Assembly: GCA_965279085.1 (NCBI GenBank)
Contig: OZ257149.1
Span: 868,001-932,000, forward strand
Origin: UBA7672 sp965279085
GTDB taxonomy: Bacteria; Pseudomonadota; Alphaproteobacteria; Caulobacterales; Hyphomonadaceae
Direction of reading: 5' to 3'
Length of the DNA stretch: 64,000 bases
The position numbers and the translations under genes are program-made. Shown in pieces: positions 19,901 through 28,146 of the stretch. Below the pieces are notes generated by a model. That model saw nothing but the letters and a program-made list of their open reading frames with translations. It was not told the DNA's origin and searched no databases. Position 1 is the first letter of the stretch. Each line of letters opens with the position of its first letter.

Positions 19901-20205
19901 AGGAAAATACGGTGGGCCGGGTCCATGACGGACGCGTCGCGGGCGCTGAGCCCGAAAAAGCCCGCGTCGAACTTGTCGACATCGTCCAGCACCGGGCAGG
20001 CTTTAACGTAATCTGGGTCATCCAGAGTCACGCGGCTTACACCAGCGGCCAGCAGGTCTTCGTCGCTCAGTCGGCGGATGGATTCCACGCCGTCGCGCAC
20101 ATTTGTCCAGAACTGGTCAACGCTCGACGCGCCGGGAAAGCGCGCGGCCATACCGATAATGGCGATGTCGACCGCCTGACGGGCAGCTTCGGGAGGGACC
20201 TTCAT
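13912..20205 (-). CDS. Type I polyketide synthase module, KS-AT-KR-DH-ACP-TE
   Basis: A 2097-residue multidomain enzyme. KS at about 12-435 has Cys185 in QTACSSSLVS, His321 in ETHGTGT and His361 in NIGHLGEAAG. AT at about 535-830 has Ser632 in GHSVGEY; the specificity motif reads VAAH where malonyl ATs usually have HAFH. KR occupies about 905-1340, with GGLGGIG near 1151 and Tyr1308 in VDYTAANAF. DH at about 1363-1640 has His1393 (HVVKGGAAVLPG) and Asp1557. ACP Ser1761 is in LGGNSL. A terminal thioesterase (about 1820-2070) has Ser1897 in GYSGGG and His2049. No enoyl reductase is present, so an alpha,beta-unsaturated unit is expected. DH after KR is not the usual KS-AT-DH-KR order. Confidence 0.95.
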   Translation of the reverse strand: MKVPPEAARQAVDIAIIGMAARFPGASSVDQFWTNVRDGVESIRRLSDEDLLAAGVSRVTLDDPDYVKACPVLDDVDKFDAGFFGLSARDASVMDPAHRIFLEIAWQAFEHAGYTALPEEGAVGVFAAAGAPLYMIENLKTNPDLMRSMGEFLVRHTGNDMNFLATRVSYEMDLRGPSMNVQTACSSSLVSIHLACQSLARGECSMALAGGATVLVPRAQGYHFKEGEILSPDGHCRPFDAKSAGTVFGSGAGAIILKRLSDALDDGDTIHAVIKGSAINNDGAMKVSYLAPGVEGQAAVVGSALEAADVSAESVSYIETHGTGTLVGDPIEVEALNEAYRTRTSKRGYCAIGSVKSNIGHLGEAAGAASLIKAVMALKHRQLPPSLGFETPNPAIDFANSPFFVNSKLKDWQAEGVRRCGVTALGAGGTNCHIVLEEPPSSLAGEGDRSQQLIVLSAKTKTALDAACDNLANALEVNPKLDLADAAYTLAVGRRGMPHRRALAASTSQEVIKLLRERDAKRVANGVADEQRPKVVFMFPGGGAQYAGMGRELYEREEVYRDAVDACLDIINPILGRDLRTIMYPAPDALEAATRTLERPSLTLPSLFATEYAIAKLFVSWGVAPQALIGHSVGEYAAACLSGVMSLEDTIKLVMMRGHLFEVVQRGNMLSVPLSEQELRDVMPAGLDIAAVNAAELSVASGPVDAIAKLQTILTERGVDSTPVHIDVAAHSSMLDPVLSQFRDLCRTIVFRRPETPFVSNVTGKWITNEQATSPEYWVSHLRSTVRFADGLATLRELGEPALLEVGPGRTLSMLAKAQTQPLRNAFSSVRHPQEPASDLGFALTSLGRLWTVGADIDWTAFYDGQLRNRIPLPAYPFESKSFWVEPGKAAQVAPSANVSRQADVANWFHSVSYAEAPLVVTAKPKDSRIWLVLSDDAVEARRLAYALNPDRVVVATPGKKFSERLDGTWRFDLENPQHYSAMMEYMEESVGLPDQVVMMIGRPASRAERYSGVDRQFLAPVYLLQALGGLSSKVQVSIVTAGVTGVGGSQLDPVRSLALGPVLVAPREFDHIQARCIDLPGVKLLSAEETRLSSMLAQELRAEAADTVVALRPAGRWVRRTAPLPLPAQQEDLSDVRPWVRENGVYLITGGLGGIGLEVAEHMARTRSVKLALLGREALPPEAQWPAIVGSKRNSRLAQRVARVQKLRNLGAQVMTVGADIADPNAVSAALRQVREAFGPLNGVVHGAGVMDDAPMMAKDVEAMKRVLAPKVAGTLALDAAITENLDFFMLFSSVASCLGLPGQVDYTAANAFQDAFARARSLRASGRTVVVNWNAWRDVGMAATAHQAQTVGAEPAHRSVHPALDGYTDTAHARTFVATFEDAAEWMLSEHVVKGGAAVLPGTAFVELARAAFAEGRDAGAIELSDLVFASPFRVEDGQPRRLTIQATPVADGATITMHAGADTQGQPIVTAEARACREPAPAAIDLAAIGSRCSARHFAPADGRLDQDFMAFGPRWANIKETRFGESEALTELALPEQFSGDLSGYALHPAVLDMATGGAQALIPGVDLKADFFVPLGYGRVRVFGAMPARVFSHVRCLPDSGHGMAYFDITLADEAGKVIAEFSRFTMRRIDAGSSFAADRRASTVRNETLAAAIRDGITVPEGLEALDRIMAQPGLVQVIASSVDVNAWNESLRVTRVQPTEEETAVEGFQRPAGAPEYVAPSTGAEQVLAKIWADLLGYQAIGVQDNFFDLGGNSLQGVRLFAAIRKRFSVSLPLATLFEAQTVADLAKLLSEPEQDAAAPSAGWSPMVCLRPGMRGRTPIFFIHGSRGNVLVFKAFADRAPPEQPVYALQAAGVDGRMEPDESIEVMAERYLAAIRQVQPKGPYMLAGYSGGGVIAYEISRRLKDEGDETKLLVLVDTLEPSQMRANVTMIDRLLNLHRIKPRRFLELPNVLWKYQLRPRIRRIMGVRELATFRTPLEAASDAVDAAYKRAQRAYNTAAFETDVVLIRATDARVHFLRSGPTLGWAPFVKGEIHRFDVDAEHDFVFSEPALSQVMAAFEQATAFAGRTSPRSRASSPTGCRLTSHPIVAP

Positions 20206-20614
20206 AGCGAGCGTCGCCTTCCAAAAACATGCCAGCTGCTCGTGGAGCCGACTTGTCTTCGCCTAAGTTAACACCGGGTGGACGACTTTTTAGTGCACAC
20301 AGACGATCGTTGCATCATCCAGTCGAGACATCCGGCTTTTAACGGACAGGTATGGTAAACGTGGCGCGCACCTATGCCACTGCTCATTGCCAACCGACGG
20401 CTGTCCAGGAAGCAAAAATGGGGCGCAGAATATTCACGCCTGAGGAGAGCCAGTTAAGAGACACTTCTCCTTTGAGGCGAGATCATTTACAAGACCAATT
20501 TGGAACGAAGTTAGGTTAGAACTTCGCTTATACTGAGCCGCGTATTCGATCCTCCGTAGCGAACGCCCGCATCGCCAACGGCCTCGGCGCCTAGTCAGAC
20601 GGCCTTGTGGAGTT
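20206..20614. other. 409-bp divergent intergenic region between PKS and flippase
   Basis: No open frame here looks coding. It must hold the divergent promoters of the PKS gene (minus) and the flippase gene (plus). It contains the inverted repeat listed separately and a TATACT hexamer at 20529-20534. I see no iron-box-like 19-mer that would mark an iron-regulated siderophore promoter. Confidence 0.6.
20506..20526 (+). promoter_or_regulatory. Inverted repeat upstream of the flippase gene, next to a -10-like box
   Basis: CGAAGTT and AACTTCG form perfect 7-base arms around a 7-base spacer. A TATACT hexamer follows 2 bases later at 20529-20534, so a regulator bound to the repeat would overlap the -35 region of a plus-strand promoter. 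The flippase start is about 88 bases downstream. Operator function is inferred from symmetry and position only. Confidence 0.4.
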
Positions 20615-22168
20615 ATGGCGGCGATGAGTCAGCCTGATTCATCCGTTGCGCCCCCCGAGACGCCATCGGGAGCTCCATCTGCGCGCGCACGCGTCGCCGG
20701 CATGATACGGAAGGCGATGCTGTGGAGCATCCTCAGCTTCGTGTTCACGCACGGCGCCGGCATTGCTGTCTTCCTCATAATCGCCACCCAGGTTCCGCCT
20801 CACATTTTCGGGATCATCGCGCTTGCCGCCATCGCAGTCGACTTCGTCTCGCTTGAGGGGCGCTATGCGGCAATGGATGCGATCATGCAGGCCGGCCGCT
20901 TCGACAACCGGTCGCTTCATTCCGCGTTTTCTGCATTCCTCGCGCTTGTGGTTGTCATCACAGCCGCCCTCGCCATTGCCGCGCCCTATGTCGGCTCCGT
21001 CTACAACGAACCTCTGATCGCGACCTTCATGCCGCTCTTCGGCCTCATGCTCATTCCCGTCCCCTGGATCGCGGTCATGGACGCCCTCATGATGCGCGAT
21101 CTGCGGTACAAGCAGACGGCGGCGAGGAGTATTGCCGCGACTGTTGTGGGCGGTGTGGTTGGTGTTGTTGTTGCGTTCTCGCCGTACGTGTTGTGGGCGT
21201 TGTTCGTGCAGCGGCTGGTAACGCTGATCGTGCAGACCGGATTCCTGTACAAATACACACGCTGGCTGCCGAAGTTCGTGATCGAACGGCAGACGGGCAT
21301 CGACTTCGTGCGGCGGTTCATGGCGATCTGGACCGTGAACACGCTGGCCGTCACCATCGGCCGGGTCACGCTGCTGATTTTCGGCCTGCGTTATGACGTC
21401 GCCACGGTAGGCCTCATGAGGGCGGCCAACCGCGTCACCGACTCCGTGCAGGGCCCGACCGTCACCCCGCTGATGGGGCTGTGGTTCCCACTGATGCTGA
21501 AGGTCAAGGGCGACATCGAGGGCGAGCGCGAGGTGTACAATAGCATCGTGCGCATGGCGACGCTGATCACTCTGCCCGCGTTTGCAGGCCTTGTCGTCGT
21601 GGCGCCCGACCTCGTCGCGCTGGTGCTTCCGAGTGAGTATGCCGGCGTCACGCCGATCCTGCAGGCGCTGTCGATCACGCTGCTGCAGATCCCGCTCCTG
21701 TGGTTCAACAATGGCGCGATGGCGGCGCTCAACATGAACAAGGTGGCGCTCGCCTACATGATCGCGCTGCTGGTCAGCTCTCTCGGCGTGCTGATATTCC
21801 TGACGAACGGACTAAGTCCGCCGCAGGCGATCCTGGTCCAATCGATCCCCGCCGCGCTCATGGGGATCATCGGAAACGTCATCGTCAATCGCAGGCTGCA
21901 ACAGACGAACCTGTCACATTATATGGGCCTGCTTCCAGCAGTCCTGGCATGCGCGGCGATGACCGGAGCGACCTACCTGGTAGCGGTGCAGCTGGCGGGA
22001 TGGCCAGCCCTGCCGCGCATGGTCGTCTGCATAATCACCGGCGGCGTGGTGTATTTCGGATGGCTGCTGGCGTTCCACCGCCAATGGTTCAAAGAACGCG
22101 TTACGCTGGTGATCAACAGGCGCAAGGCACCGCCCGAAGCGCCAGAATCAACTGCCGCCAGCGCGTAG
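20615..22168 (+). CDS. Polysaccharide/lipid flippase-like integral membrane protein (MOP superfamily)
   Basis: A 517-residue polytopic protein with about 12-14 hydrophobic segments, beginning after a short cytoplasmic tail (LWSILSFVFTHGAGIAVFLI near 32). Composition and helix pattern match Wzx-type oligosaccharide flippases, with the family's paired N-terminal helices and a loop near 230. Two in-frame ATGs, 20615 and 20624, are possible; a GGAG lies too close to the first. It sits between the PKS and NRPS genes on the opposite strand, and its end overlaps the NRPS stop by 21 bases, so it may export the product or a lipid-linked intermediate. An O-antigen role cannot be excluded. Confidence 0.8.
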   Translation: MAAMSQPDSSVAPPETPSGAPSARARVAGMIRKAMLWSILSFVFTHGAGIAVFLIIATQVPPHIFGIIALAAIAVDFVSLEGRYAAMDAIMQAGRFDNRSLHSAFSAFLALVVVITAALAIAAPYVGSVYNEPLIATFMPLFGLMLIPVPWIAVMDALMMRDLRYKQTAARSIAATVVGGVVGVVVAFSPYVLWALFVQRLVTLIVQTGFLYKYTRWLPKFVIERQTGIDFVRRFMAIWTVNTLAVTIGRVTLLIFGLRYDVATVGLMRAANRVTDSVQGPTVTPLMGLWFPLMLKVKGDIEGEREVYNSIVRMATLITLPAFAGLVVVAPDLVALVLPSEYAGVTPILQALSITLLQIPLLWFNNGAMAALNMNKVALAYMIALLVSSLGVLIFLTNGLSPPQAILVQSIPAALMGIIGNVIVNRRLQQTNLSHYMGLLPAVLACAAMTGATYLVAVQLAGWPALPRMVVCIITGGVVYFGWLLAFHRQWFKERVTLVINRRKAPPEAPESTAASA

Positions 22169-25100
22169 TTCGCGGCGGCGGGCTGCTGCATCCTTCCTGC
22201 GCGCGTCGCGATCCTGGGCGCGTTGCGCGATCGGCGCTGCGGCGGCCTGACCTTCCGAGAGATGCGAGGCAAGCGCTTCGACGGTCGGATAGCGGAACAT
22301 GCTGACCAGCGAGATCTTGCGATCGAGCAGCGTCGACAGCCGCTGGTTCGCCTGCACGGTCAGCAGTGAGTTGGCGCCGAGATCGAAGATGTTGTCGCGC
22401 AAGCCGACGCGCTCGAGCCCAAGCAGCGCCTTCCAGACACCGGCGATGACTTCCTCCGTGTCGTTCGACGGGGGCACGTAAGCGCCCGCGGCAACGGCCA
22501 CGGCCTGAACCGGTTTCGGCAGCGCCTTGCGGTCGATCTTGCCGTTCGGCGTTAGCGGGAACGCATCCATGACGACGAACGCCGACGGGATCATATACTC
22601 TGGCAGGAACTCGCGTGCGTGCTCGCGGAGTTCGTCGAACGACACTGCGTCCTTCGGCATTCCGCCGGCGGGCATGTTGGCGTAGTGGCTGGCCGGTTGA
22701 TCGTGAGCCGGCACCGGATAATCGACGACGCCCTTCGGAACGAGCATCTTGTGGCGGAACACGGCGTCAAAACGCGCCGGGTCGCCCGAGCGGGCCCAGA
22801 CAAGATCGACATCGTAGGCCGGATCCAAGGACAGCAGGCTTGCCGGCTCGACGGCGTCGCTGGGCTGGGCGGTCAGCAGTTCGCGCAGGTCACTAGCGGC
22901 CACATCGTTCGCAACACTCATTGTCTTGCGCGCGGTGTGGATCGCGGCGACGCGCGCGTTAAGAAGATCACGCACGACGATTGCGGGCACGCGTTGCTGC
23001 ATGGCCCGTTGAACAGCGGCAAACTCGACGTCGATGGGAACGACCGTGTTCGCCGCATCCGGCTCGCCGACGTGAAGGACAACGTCGCAGCGGAACAGCG
23101 TCATCTCGTTCCGTGATTTCCCGGGCTTGAGCCGGACCTCGACACGCGACAGGCGCGGGACGTCACGGACGAGCGCGTGGAAGAAGGCTTCCGACAGGAC
23201 GAGTTCGCCATCCTGCGCCATACGTTTGTCGATGCGGCGAGAGACCTCGGCATTGTCGAGATGCGCCGGGGCCTGCTGCAGAACGACGTTGGTGTGGAAG
23301 GCGCTGAGCTGTTCGAGACTGCGGACGTCGCCGACGAAGATGCGGCCGCCGTCGCTGACGATCTCGCTGGCGCGGCGCAGGACTTTTTCCAGATAGCCCG
23401 CATCGGGGAAATATTGCGCGACGGAGTTGATGATCACCGTATCGACTGAGCGATCAGTGAGACCCTCGAGCGCATGGGCGGGCTGCTGCAGGAGCGTGAC
23501 GCGCTTGAGTTCGTCGGCCGTCAGTTCGGCGCGGATGGCTTCGAGAGCATGCGAGGAGAGGTCGACGCCTGTGTAGTGTTCGACGTGCGGGGCGACGCGA
23601 TAGAGCACCATGCCCGTACCGCAGCCGATCTCCAGCGCGCGTTTCGGCGCGAGCGACAGGATGCTTTCGCCCGTCTTCTCGATCCATTCGCGCATGTCTT
23701 CGCGTGGGATTGGCATGCCTGTGGCGCTGTCGTTCCAACCGGCCGTGTTGAAGCGCGGTTCGGGAATCTCGGTCGCCTGACGGTAAGCCGTATCCCAGAG
23801 GCCTTGCCAGTGCGAGACGCGCTCGACACCGCCGGCGCCTGACGCCTGCTGGCCCGAGATGACGTAGGCGACGAGTTTCGCGACGCCATCATCGTTGCGG
23901 ACGGAGACGACGGCCTGCTTCACGGCCGCGTGGCGACCGAGAACGGTTTCGATCTCGCCAAGCTCGATGCGGTAGCCGTTGACCTTCACCTGATGATCGA
24001 GGCGGCCGAGGAACTGGATATCGCCATTGGGCGCGTAACGCGCGAGGTCGCCCGTGCGGTAGATAATGGCGGAGGGATCGCACGGATCGGCGACGAAGCG
24101 CTCTGACGTGAGATCGGGGCGGCCGAGATAGCCGCGCACGACGCCAGCGCCGCCGATGCAGAGCTCGCCCGGTACGCCGATGGGCGTGGGCTGGTTGCGC
24201 GCATCGAGAATGCGGATCGTGGTGTTGGCGATAGGCTTGCCGATAGTGATCGGCTGGCCCGCAAGCACGCGCGACGTGGTCGACCAGATGGTCGTTTCGG
24301 TCGGGCCATACATGTTGTGGACTTCGCCGCTGACGGCGGACGCCAGGGTGTCGGCGAGGTCTGTCGGCAGGGCTTCGCCGCCGACCATGAGGCGTTTAAG
24401 GCCGCCGAGCGCGGCGAGGCCTTCCGGCTCGCTGGCGATCATGCGGGCCATCGAGGGCGTGCATTGCAGGTGGGTGACGCGGCGATCGTGGATCTGGGCG
24501 GCGATGGAATAGTCGACGGTATCGTCTTCACCGTAGGCGGCCGGATTGGACATGCGGCGCAGGCGATCGAGATGGGGCAGGCTTTCAAGGACGGTGTCGG
24601 TCTCGACGCCGAAATCGATCAGGCATGCCACTTCGGTTGCGCCGATGGATTTCAGACGGTCGACCATGGCCAGCGCCTTCTCAGGTGAGCCGAACAGTCC
24701 GGCGGTCTCGAAATAGCGATCGAAGGCGTGCTCCATGAGGGCGGCCATGTCGTCGTCGTTGAATTTCGCGGCGTCGAAATTCCTGGCCTCGCCCGCATCC
24801 AGCGAGGGCTGGCGGAAGGCGGGGAACATCTGGGGGGCGACCTTCACGAGATCGAACGAGGAACGGAGATAGTTGCAGAAGGGCTCGCGGGCGAGCTCGC
24901 GCGCCTTTTCCGTGTCTTCGCAGACGAAGGTGTGCAGCATCACCGAGACGGTGCCGGGGCCTTCGTGGCCGGCTTCGCGGCGCGCTTCGCGATAGGCGGC
25001 GAACTTGTTGCGCAGGTCGTCGATATCCTGGCCGAGCATGTTGGTGAGCACGTTGGCGCCGATGCGGCCGGCGAGCTTGAACGTGTCGACGCTTCCGGCA

Positions 25101-27931
25101 GAGGCGATCCACATCGGCGGCATCGCCTGGACCGGGCGCGGGAGGACGCGGACGGAGATGGTCTTGCCTTGCCCGTTGACGGTTTCAATCTTCTCGCCGC
25201 GCCAGAGCTTCGTCACCGTCTCGATGCTTTCCAGCATGATCTCGCGGCGGCGTTCGTAGTTCTGCGGCATGAAGGCGAAGTCGTCGGCATGCCAGCCGGA
25301 GGCGAAGGACAGGCCGACGCGGCCGCCGGACAGTTGGTCGATCACCGACCAATCCTCGGCGACGCGCAGCGGATTGTGCAGCGGCAACACCACACTGCCG
25401 GCGCGGAGGGCGACGCGGCTGGTGATGGTGGCGAGCGCGGCGGTGGTGACAGCGGGGTTCGGATAGGGGCCGCCGAATTCGTGGAAGTGGCGTTCGGGCG
25501 TCCACACGGCGGAGAAGTCGTGCGTGTCGGCGAACTTCGCGCCTTCGAGCAGGAGGCGATAGGGCGAGACGCCGCCTTGCCCGGCGGCGAAGTAGAACAG
25601 GCTGAAGGCCATCGGCTGTTTCGAGGCGCTGACGGCGGATTTGCGCGTCAGCGAGGCGCGGTCGCTTTCGGCATGGATGACGACCTCGAAGCCGCGCGTG
25701 AGCGTCCAGAAGAGTTCGAGGACGGAGATGTCGAAGGAGACGCTCGTAACGGCGAGCCAGACGCCGGGTTGGGCGCCGACGCGCTGGTCCATGCCGGTGA
25801 AGAAGTTCGACACGTTGCGGTGGCGGACCATGACGCCCTTGGGGCGGCCGGTGGAGCCGGAGGTGAAGATGACGTAGGCGAGGTTTTCCGGCGTGACGGC
25901 GGACGTCGGGCAGCGGGCAGATACGCGCGCTGCGAAGTCTTCGATGGCGACGAGTTCGGCGTCGCCCGTTGGGAGGACGGCGGCAAGAGAGCGTTGCGAG
26001 AGAACGACTTTCGCGGCGGAGTCCTCAAGCATCATGGCGAGGCGCTCGCGCGGATAGGCGGGGTCGAGCGGCACATAGGCGCCGCCGGCTTTCAGGACGG
26101 CGATGAGGCCGACGGCGAGATCGAGCGAGCGTTCGATGCAGACGGCGACGAGGCTGTCGGGGCCGACGCCCTTGGCGTGCAGCGCTTCGGCGACGGCGTT
26201 GGCGCGCTCGTCGAGCTGGCGATAGGTGAGCGAGGCGCCGTTGAAGGTGACAGCAATGGCGTCTGGTGTACGAGCGGCTTGCTGTTCGAAGAGGTGGTGG
26301 ACGCAGGTGTCCGCGTAGAGGGCGGCGGTGTGCTGCCAGTCGGTGAGCAGGAGCTTGCGTTCGGTAGGGGTGAGGATGTCGAGCTGGACGATGGGCGTGG
26401 CGGGGTTGGCGAGGCCAGCGGCGAGGAGCACGCCGATGCGGTCGGCCATGGTCTGCATGGCGGCGTCGGAGATGTCGCGGCGGTCGTAGGCGAAGGCGTA
26501 GGCGTTGTTTGCGATGACGAGGGTGATGGAGGCGCCAGGGACGAGTGCATCGGCGGGGCTGGCGGTGTCGGCGGCGAAGCGGATGGCGACGGGCAGCTGG
26601 ACGTTCTCGGTCTTCGCGAGCAGCGCTGCATAGCGGAGGACGGCGTCGCGCGCATAGGCGCCGCGCTTGTCCTGGGTCTTGAGTTCGGCGTCGACTTGAG
26701 CGCGCAGAGCGTCGAAGTTGGCGGCCATGTCGACATCCACACGCAGCGGCGCGGTGGGGGCGTAGGCGCCGGCAAGCGAGGGCGGCGACGACTTCGCAAA
26801 CGCCAGGTCGAAAGCCTCGCCATCGCCAGTTCGCGAGATGTAGGCAAGCAGAGCGGCAAGAACCGCGGGGCCATCGCCCGGTTGCGCAGCGGTCAGCGCG
26901 GCATCGGGAGCGCCGGGTTGTGGGGCGAGATCGGGGAGGATCGGCGCGCGCATCTGCGCGAGGCGGTTGACCCAGAAGCGTTCGTGCTTGGTCGCTGCGG
27001 CGTCGAGGGGGGCGCCGGAGGTATCCGGGGTGGGGATTGTCTGGCCGACGGCGGCGCCGGTTTGAGTGGGGGTAACAGCGGCGCCCTCGAGGGTGGTGAG
27101 GGCGGAGAAGCGGAGCGCGCCGTCTTGGGTGGTGATTGTGATGGATTTGGTGTCGAGGAAAAGGATCGTGCCGGGCGCGCCCGAGCCTTCGGCGGGTTCG
27201 GCCTGGTCGGCTATGTAGAGGCCGTTGGGTAGCGCGAGTTTCGGGCGGCACATCCAGTTGTCGTCCGTGCCGAGGTCGAGGGCGCGGACGAAGTTGCGGA
27301 TCTGGGTGGATGTCTGGCGGAAATCGATGATGCCGAGGCCGGGGCGGTCGGAGCGGAGGTGGAAGTTCTCGCGCGTAGGCTGGGGCGTGGTGGGCAGCTC
27401 CGAGCCGGAGGCGAGCATGGTGAGGAGCTGGGCGAAAGACTGGCGGCCGGCTTCGGCGCAGCGGGCGCCGAGAGAAAAGGCCGTGTCGTCTTCGCGGATG
27501 TCGATGGGCTGCTGGAGAAGGATCGCGCCGCTGTCCACATCGGCGGTCATGATGTGCCAGGTGACGGCGTGCCTCGCCTGCCCGTCCATGATCGCCCATG
27601 AGGTGGCGTTGAAGCCTGCGTAACAGGGCAGCGGCGAGTCGTGGTAGTTGATGGCGACCTTCGCCGGCAGCGCCAGCACGTTGGCTGGCGTGATCGCGTG
27701 GTTGACGATGCTGAACAGATAGTCGAACGGCGCGCGGCCAAGCCAGCCGGCCTGATTCTGCGCGGGCGCGAGACGGTCGATGCCCTTCCGGGCGCACCAG
27801 GCAGAGACGATCGGGCAATCAGAGATCACGCCGTGGATGACGCCGCCCTGCAGCGTCCACTGCCCCGCGCACTCGACCAGCAGCTTGCCGCTGCCGACGA
27901 ATGCTGCTCTGACGCCAGACAGAAGGGCCAT
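22148..27931 (-). CDS. NRPS module: formyltransferase - partial C - A(interrupted by luciferase-like monooxygenase) - MT - PCP
   Basis: About 1927 residues from the ATG giving MALLSGVRAAF. Residues 1-230 are a methionyl-tRNA-formyltransferase-like domain with Asn95, His97 and Asp133 in the catalytic positions. Residues about 310-540 resemble only the C-terminal half of a condensation domain; no HHxxxDG is present. The adenylation domain starts near 545 (A3 VIFTSGSTGRPKG, A4 FDISVLELFWTL) and is split after A4 by a luciferase-like FMN monooxygenase of the MupA/Atu3671 type (about 773-1125). It resumes with A5 NMYGPTETT near 1206, YRTGDLARY and GRLDHQVKVNGYRIE. A methyltransferase (EIGCGTGMVLY near 1434) is inserted before the A10 motif NGKIDRKAL. 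PCP Ser1855 lies in LGANSL. There is no thioesterase, so the chain should pass to the PKS. Confidence 0.92.
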   Translation of the reverse strand: MALLSGVRAAFVGSGKLLVECAGQWTLQGGVIHGVISDCPIVSAWCARKGIDRLAPAQNQAGWLGRAPFDYLFSIVNHAITPANVLALPAKVAINYHDSPLPCYAGFNATSWAIMDGQARHAVTWHIMTADVDSGAILLQQPIDIREDDTAFSLGARCAEAGRQSFAQLLTMLASGSELPTTPQPTRENFHLRSDRPGLGIIDFRQTSTQIRNFVRALDLGTDDNWMCRPKLALPNGLYIADQAEPAEGSGAPGTILFLDTKSITITTQDGALRFSALTTLEGAAVTPTQTGAAVGQTIPTPDTSGAPLDAAATKHERFWVNRLAQMRAPILPDLAPQPGAPDAALTAAQPGDGPAVLAALLAYISRTGDGEAFDLAFAKSSPPSLAGAYAPTAPLRVDVDMAANFDALRAQVDAELKTQDKRGAYARDAVLRYAALLAKTENVQLPVAIRFAADTASPADALVPGASITLVIANNAYAFAYDRRDISDAAMQTMADRIGVLLAAGLANPATPIVQLDILTPTERKLLLTDWQHTAALYADTCVHHLFEQQAARTPDAIAVTFNGASLTYRQLDERANAVAEALHAKGVGPDSLVAVCIERSLDLAVGLIAVLKAGGAYVPLDPAYPRERLAMMLEDSAAKVVLSQRSLAAVLPTGDAELVAIEDFAARVSARCPTSAVTPENLAYVIFTSGSTGRPKGVMVRHRNVSNFFTGMDQRVGAQPGVWLAVTSVSFDISVLELFWTLTRGFEVVIHAESDRASLTRKSAVSASKQPMAFSLFYFAAGQGGVSPYRLLLEGAKFADTHDFSAVWTPERHFHEFGGPYPNPAVTTAALATITSRVALRAGSVVLPLHNPLRVAEDWSVIDQLSGGRVGLSFASGWHADDFAFMPQNYERRREIMLESIETVTKLWRGEKIETVNGQGKTISVRVLPRPVQAMPPMWIASAGSVDTFKLAGRIGANVLTNMLGQDIDDLRNKFAAYREARREAGHEGPGTVSVMLHTFVCEDTEKARELAREPFCNYLRSSFDLVKVAPQMFPAFRQPSLDAGEARNFDAAKFNDDDMAALMEHAFDRYFETAGLFGSPEKALAMVDRLKSIGATEVACLIDFGVETDTVLESLPHLDRLRRMSNPAAYGEDDTVDYSIAAQIHDRRVTHLQCTPSMARMIASEPEGLAALGGLKRLMVGGEALPTDLADTLASAVSGEVHNMYGPTETTIWSTTSRVLAGQPITIGKPIANTTIRILDARNQPTPIGVPGELCIGGAGVVRGYLGRPDLTSERFVADPCDPSAIIYRTGDLARYAPNGDIQFLGRLDHQVKVNGYRIELGEIETVLGRHAAVKQAVVSVRNDDGVAKLVAYVISGQQASGAGGVERVSHWQGLWDTAYRQATEIPEPRFNTAGWNDSATGMPIPREDMREWIEKTGESILSLAPKRALEIGCGTGMVLYRVAPHVEHYTGVDLSSHALEAIRAELTADELKRVTLLQQPAHALEGLTDRSVDTVIINSVAQYFPDAGYLEKVLRRASEIVSDGGRIFVGDVRSLEQLSAFHTNVVLQQAPAHLDNAEVSRRIDKRMAQDGELVLSEAFFHALVRDVPRLSRVEVRLKPGKSRNEMTLFRCDVVLHVGEPDAANTVVPIDVEFAAVQRAMQQRVPAIVVRDLLNARVAAIHTARKTMSVANDVAASDLRELLTAQPSDAVEPASLLSLDPAYDVDLVWARSGDPARFDAVFRHKMLVPKGVVDYPVPAHDQPASHYANMPAGGMPKDAVSFDELREHAREFLPEYMIPSAFVVMDAFPLTPNGKIDRKALPKPVQAVAVAAGAYVPPSNDTEEVIAGVWKALLGLERVGLRDNIFDLGANSLLTVQANQRLSTLLDRKISLVSMFRYPTVEALASHLSEGQAAAAPIAQRAQDRDARRKDAAARRRELRAGGS

Positions 27932-28146
27932 GCTCGTCACCCCCACCCGCAAGCGGCTTTCCCCGGCCGCAGCTTGATCATTCTGGTAACCATGAGGCGG
28001 GAATCGAGCCGAAGCCCGTTTCCGCACACGCCGTTACCGATGGTCACCCGTCGCAAGTGCGGCGCCACCGAATTCGCCAATGGCGTGTTTATTAACCGAC
28101 GGAAGAAAACGCCGGAAAAGCCGCGAGGGCGGCTCGGCTATCCTGG

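Noticed and set aside
24728..27232. An 834-residue open frame on the plus strand opposite the NRPS gene
   Set aside because: Gly/Ala/Glu-rich with no domains. It is a GC-driven shadow of the NRPS codons.
26025..27818. A 597-residue minus-strand frame overlapping the NRPS
   Set aside because: Extremely arginine-rich, in another frame of the same strand as the NRPS domains.
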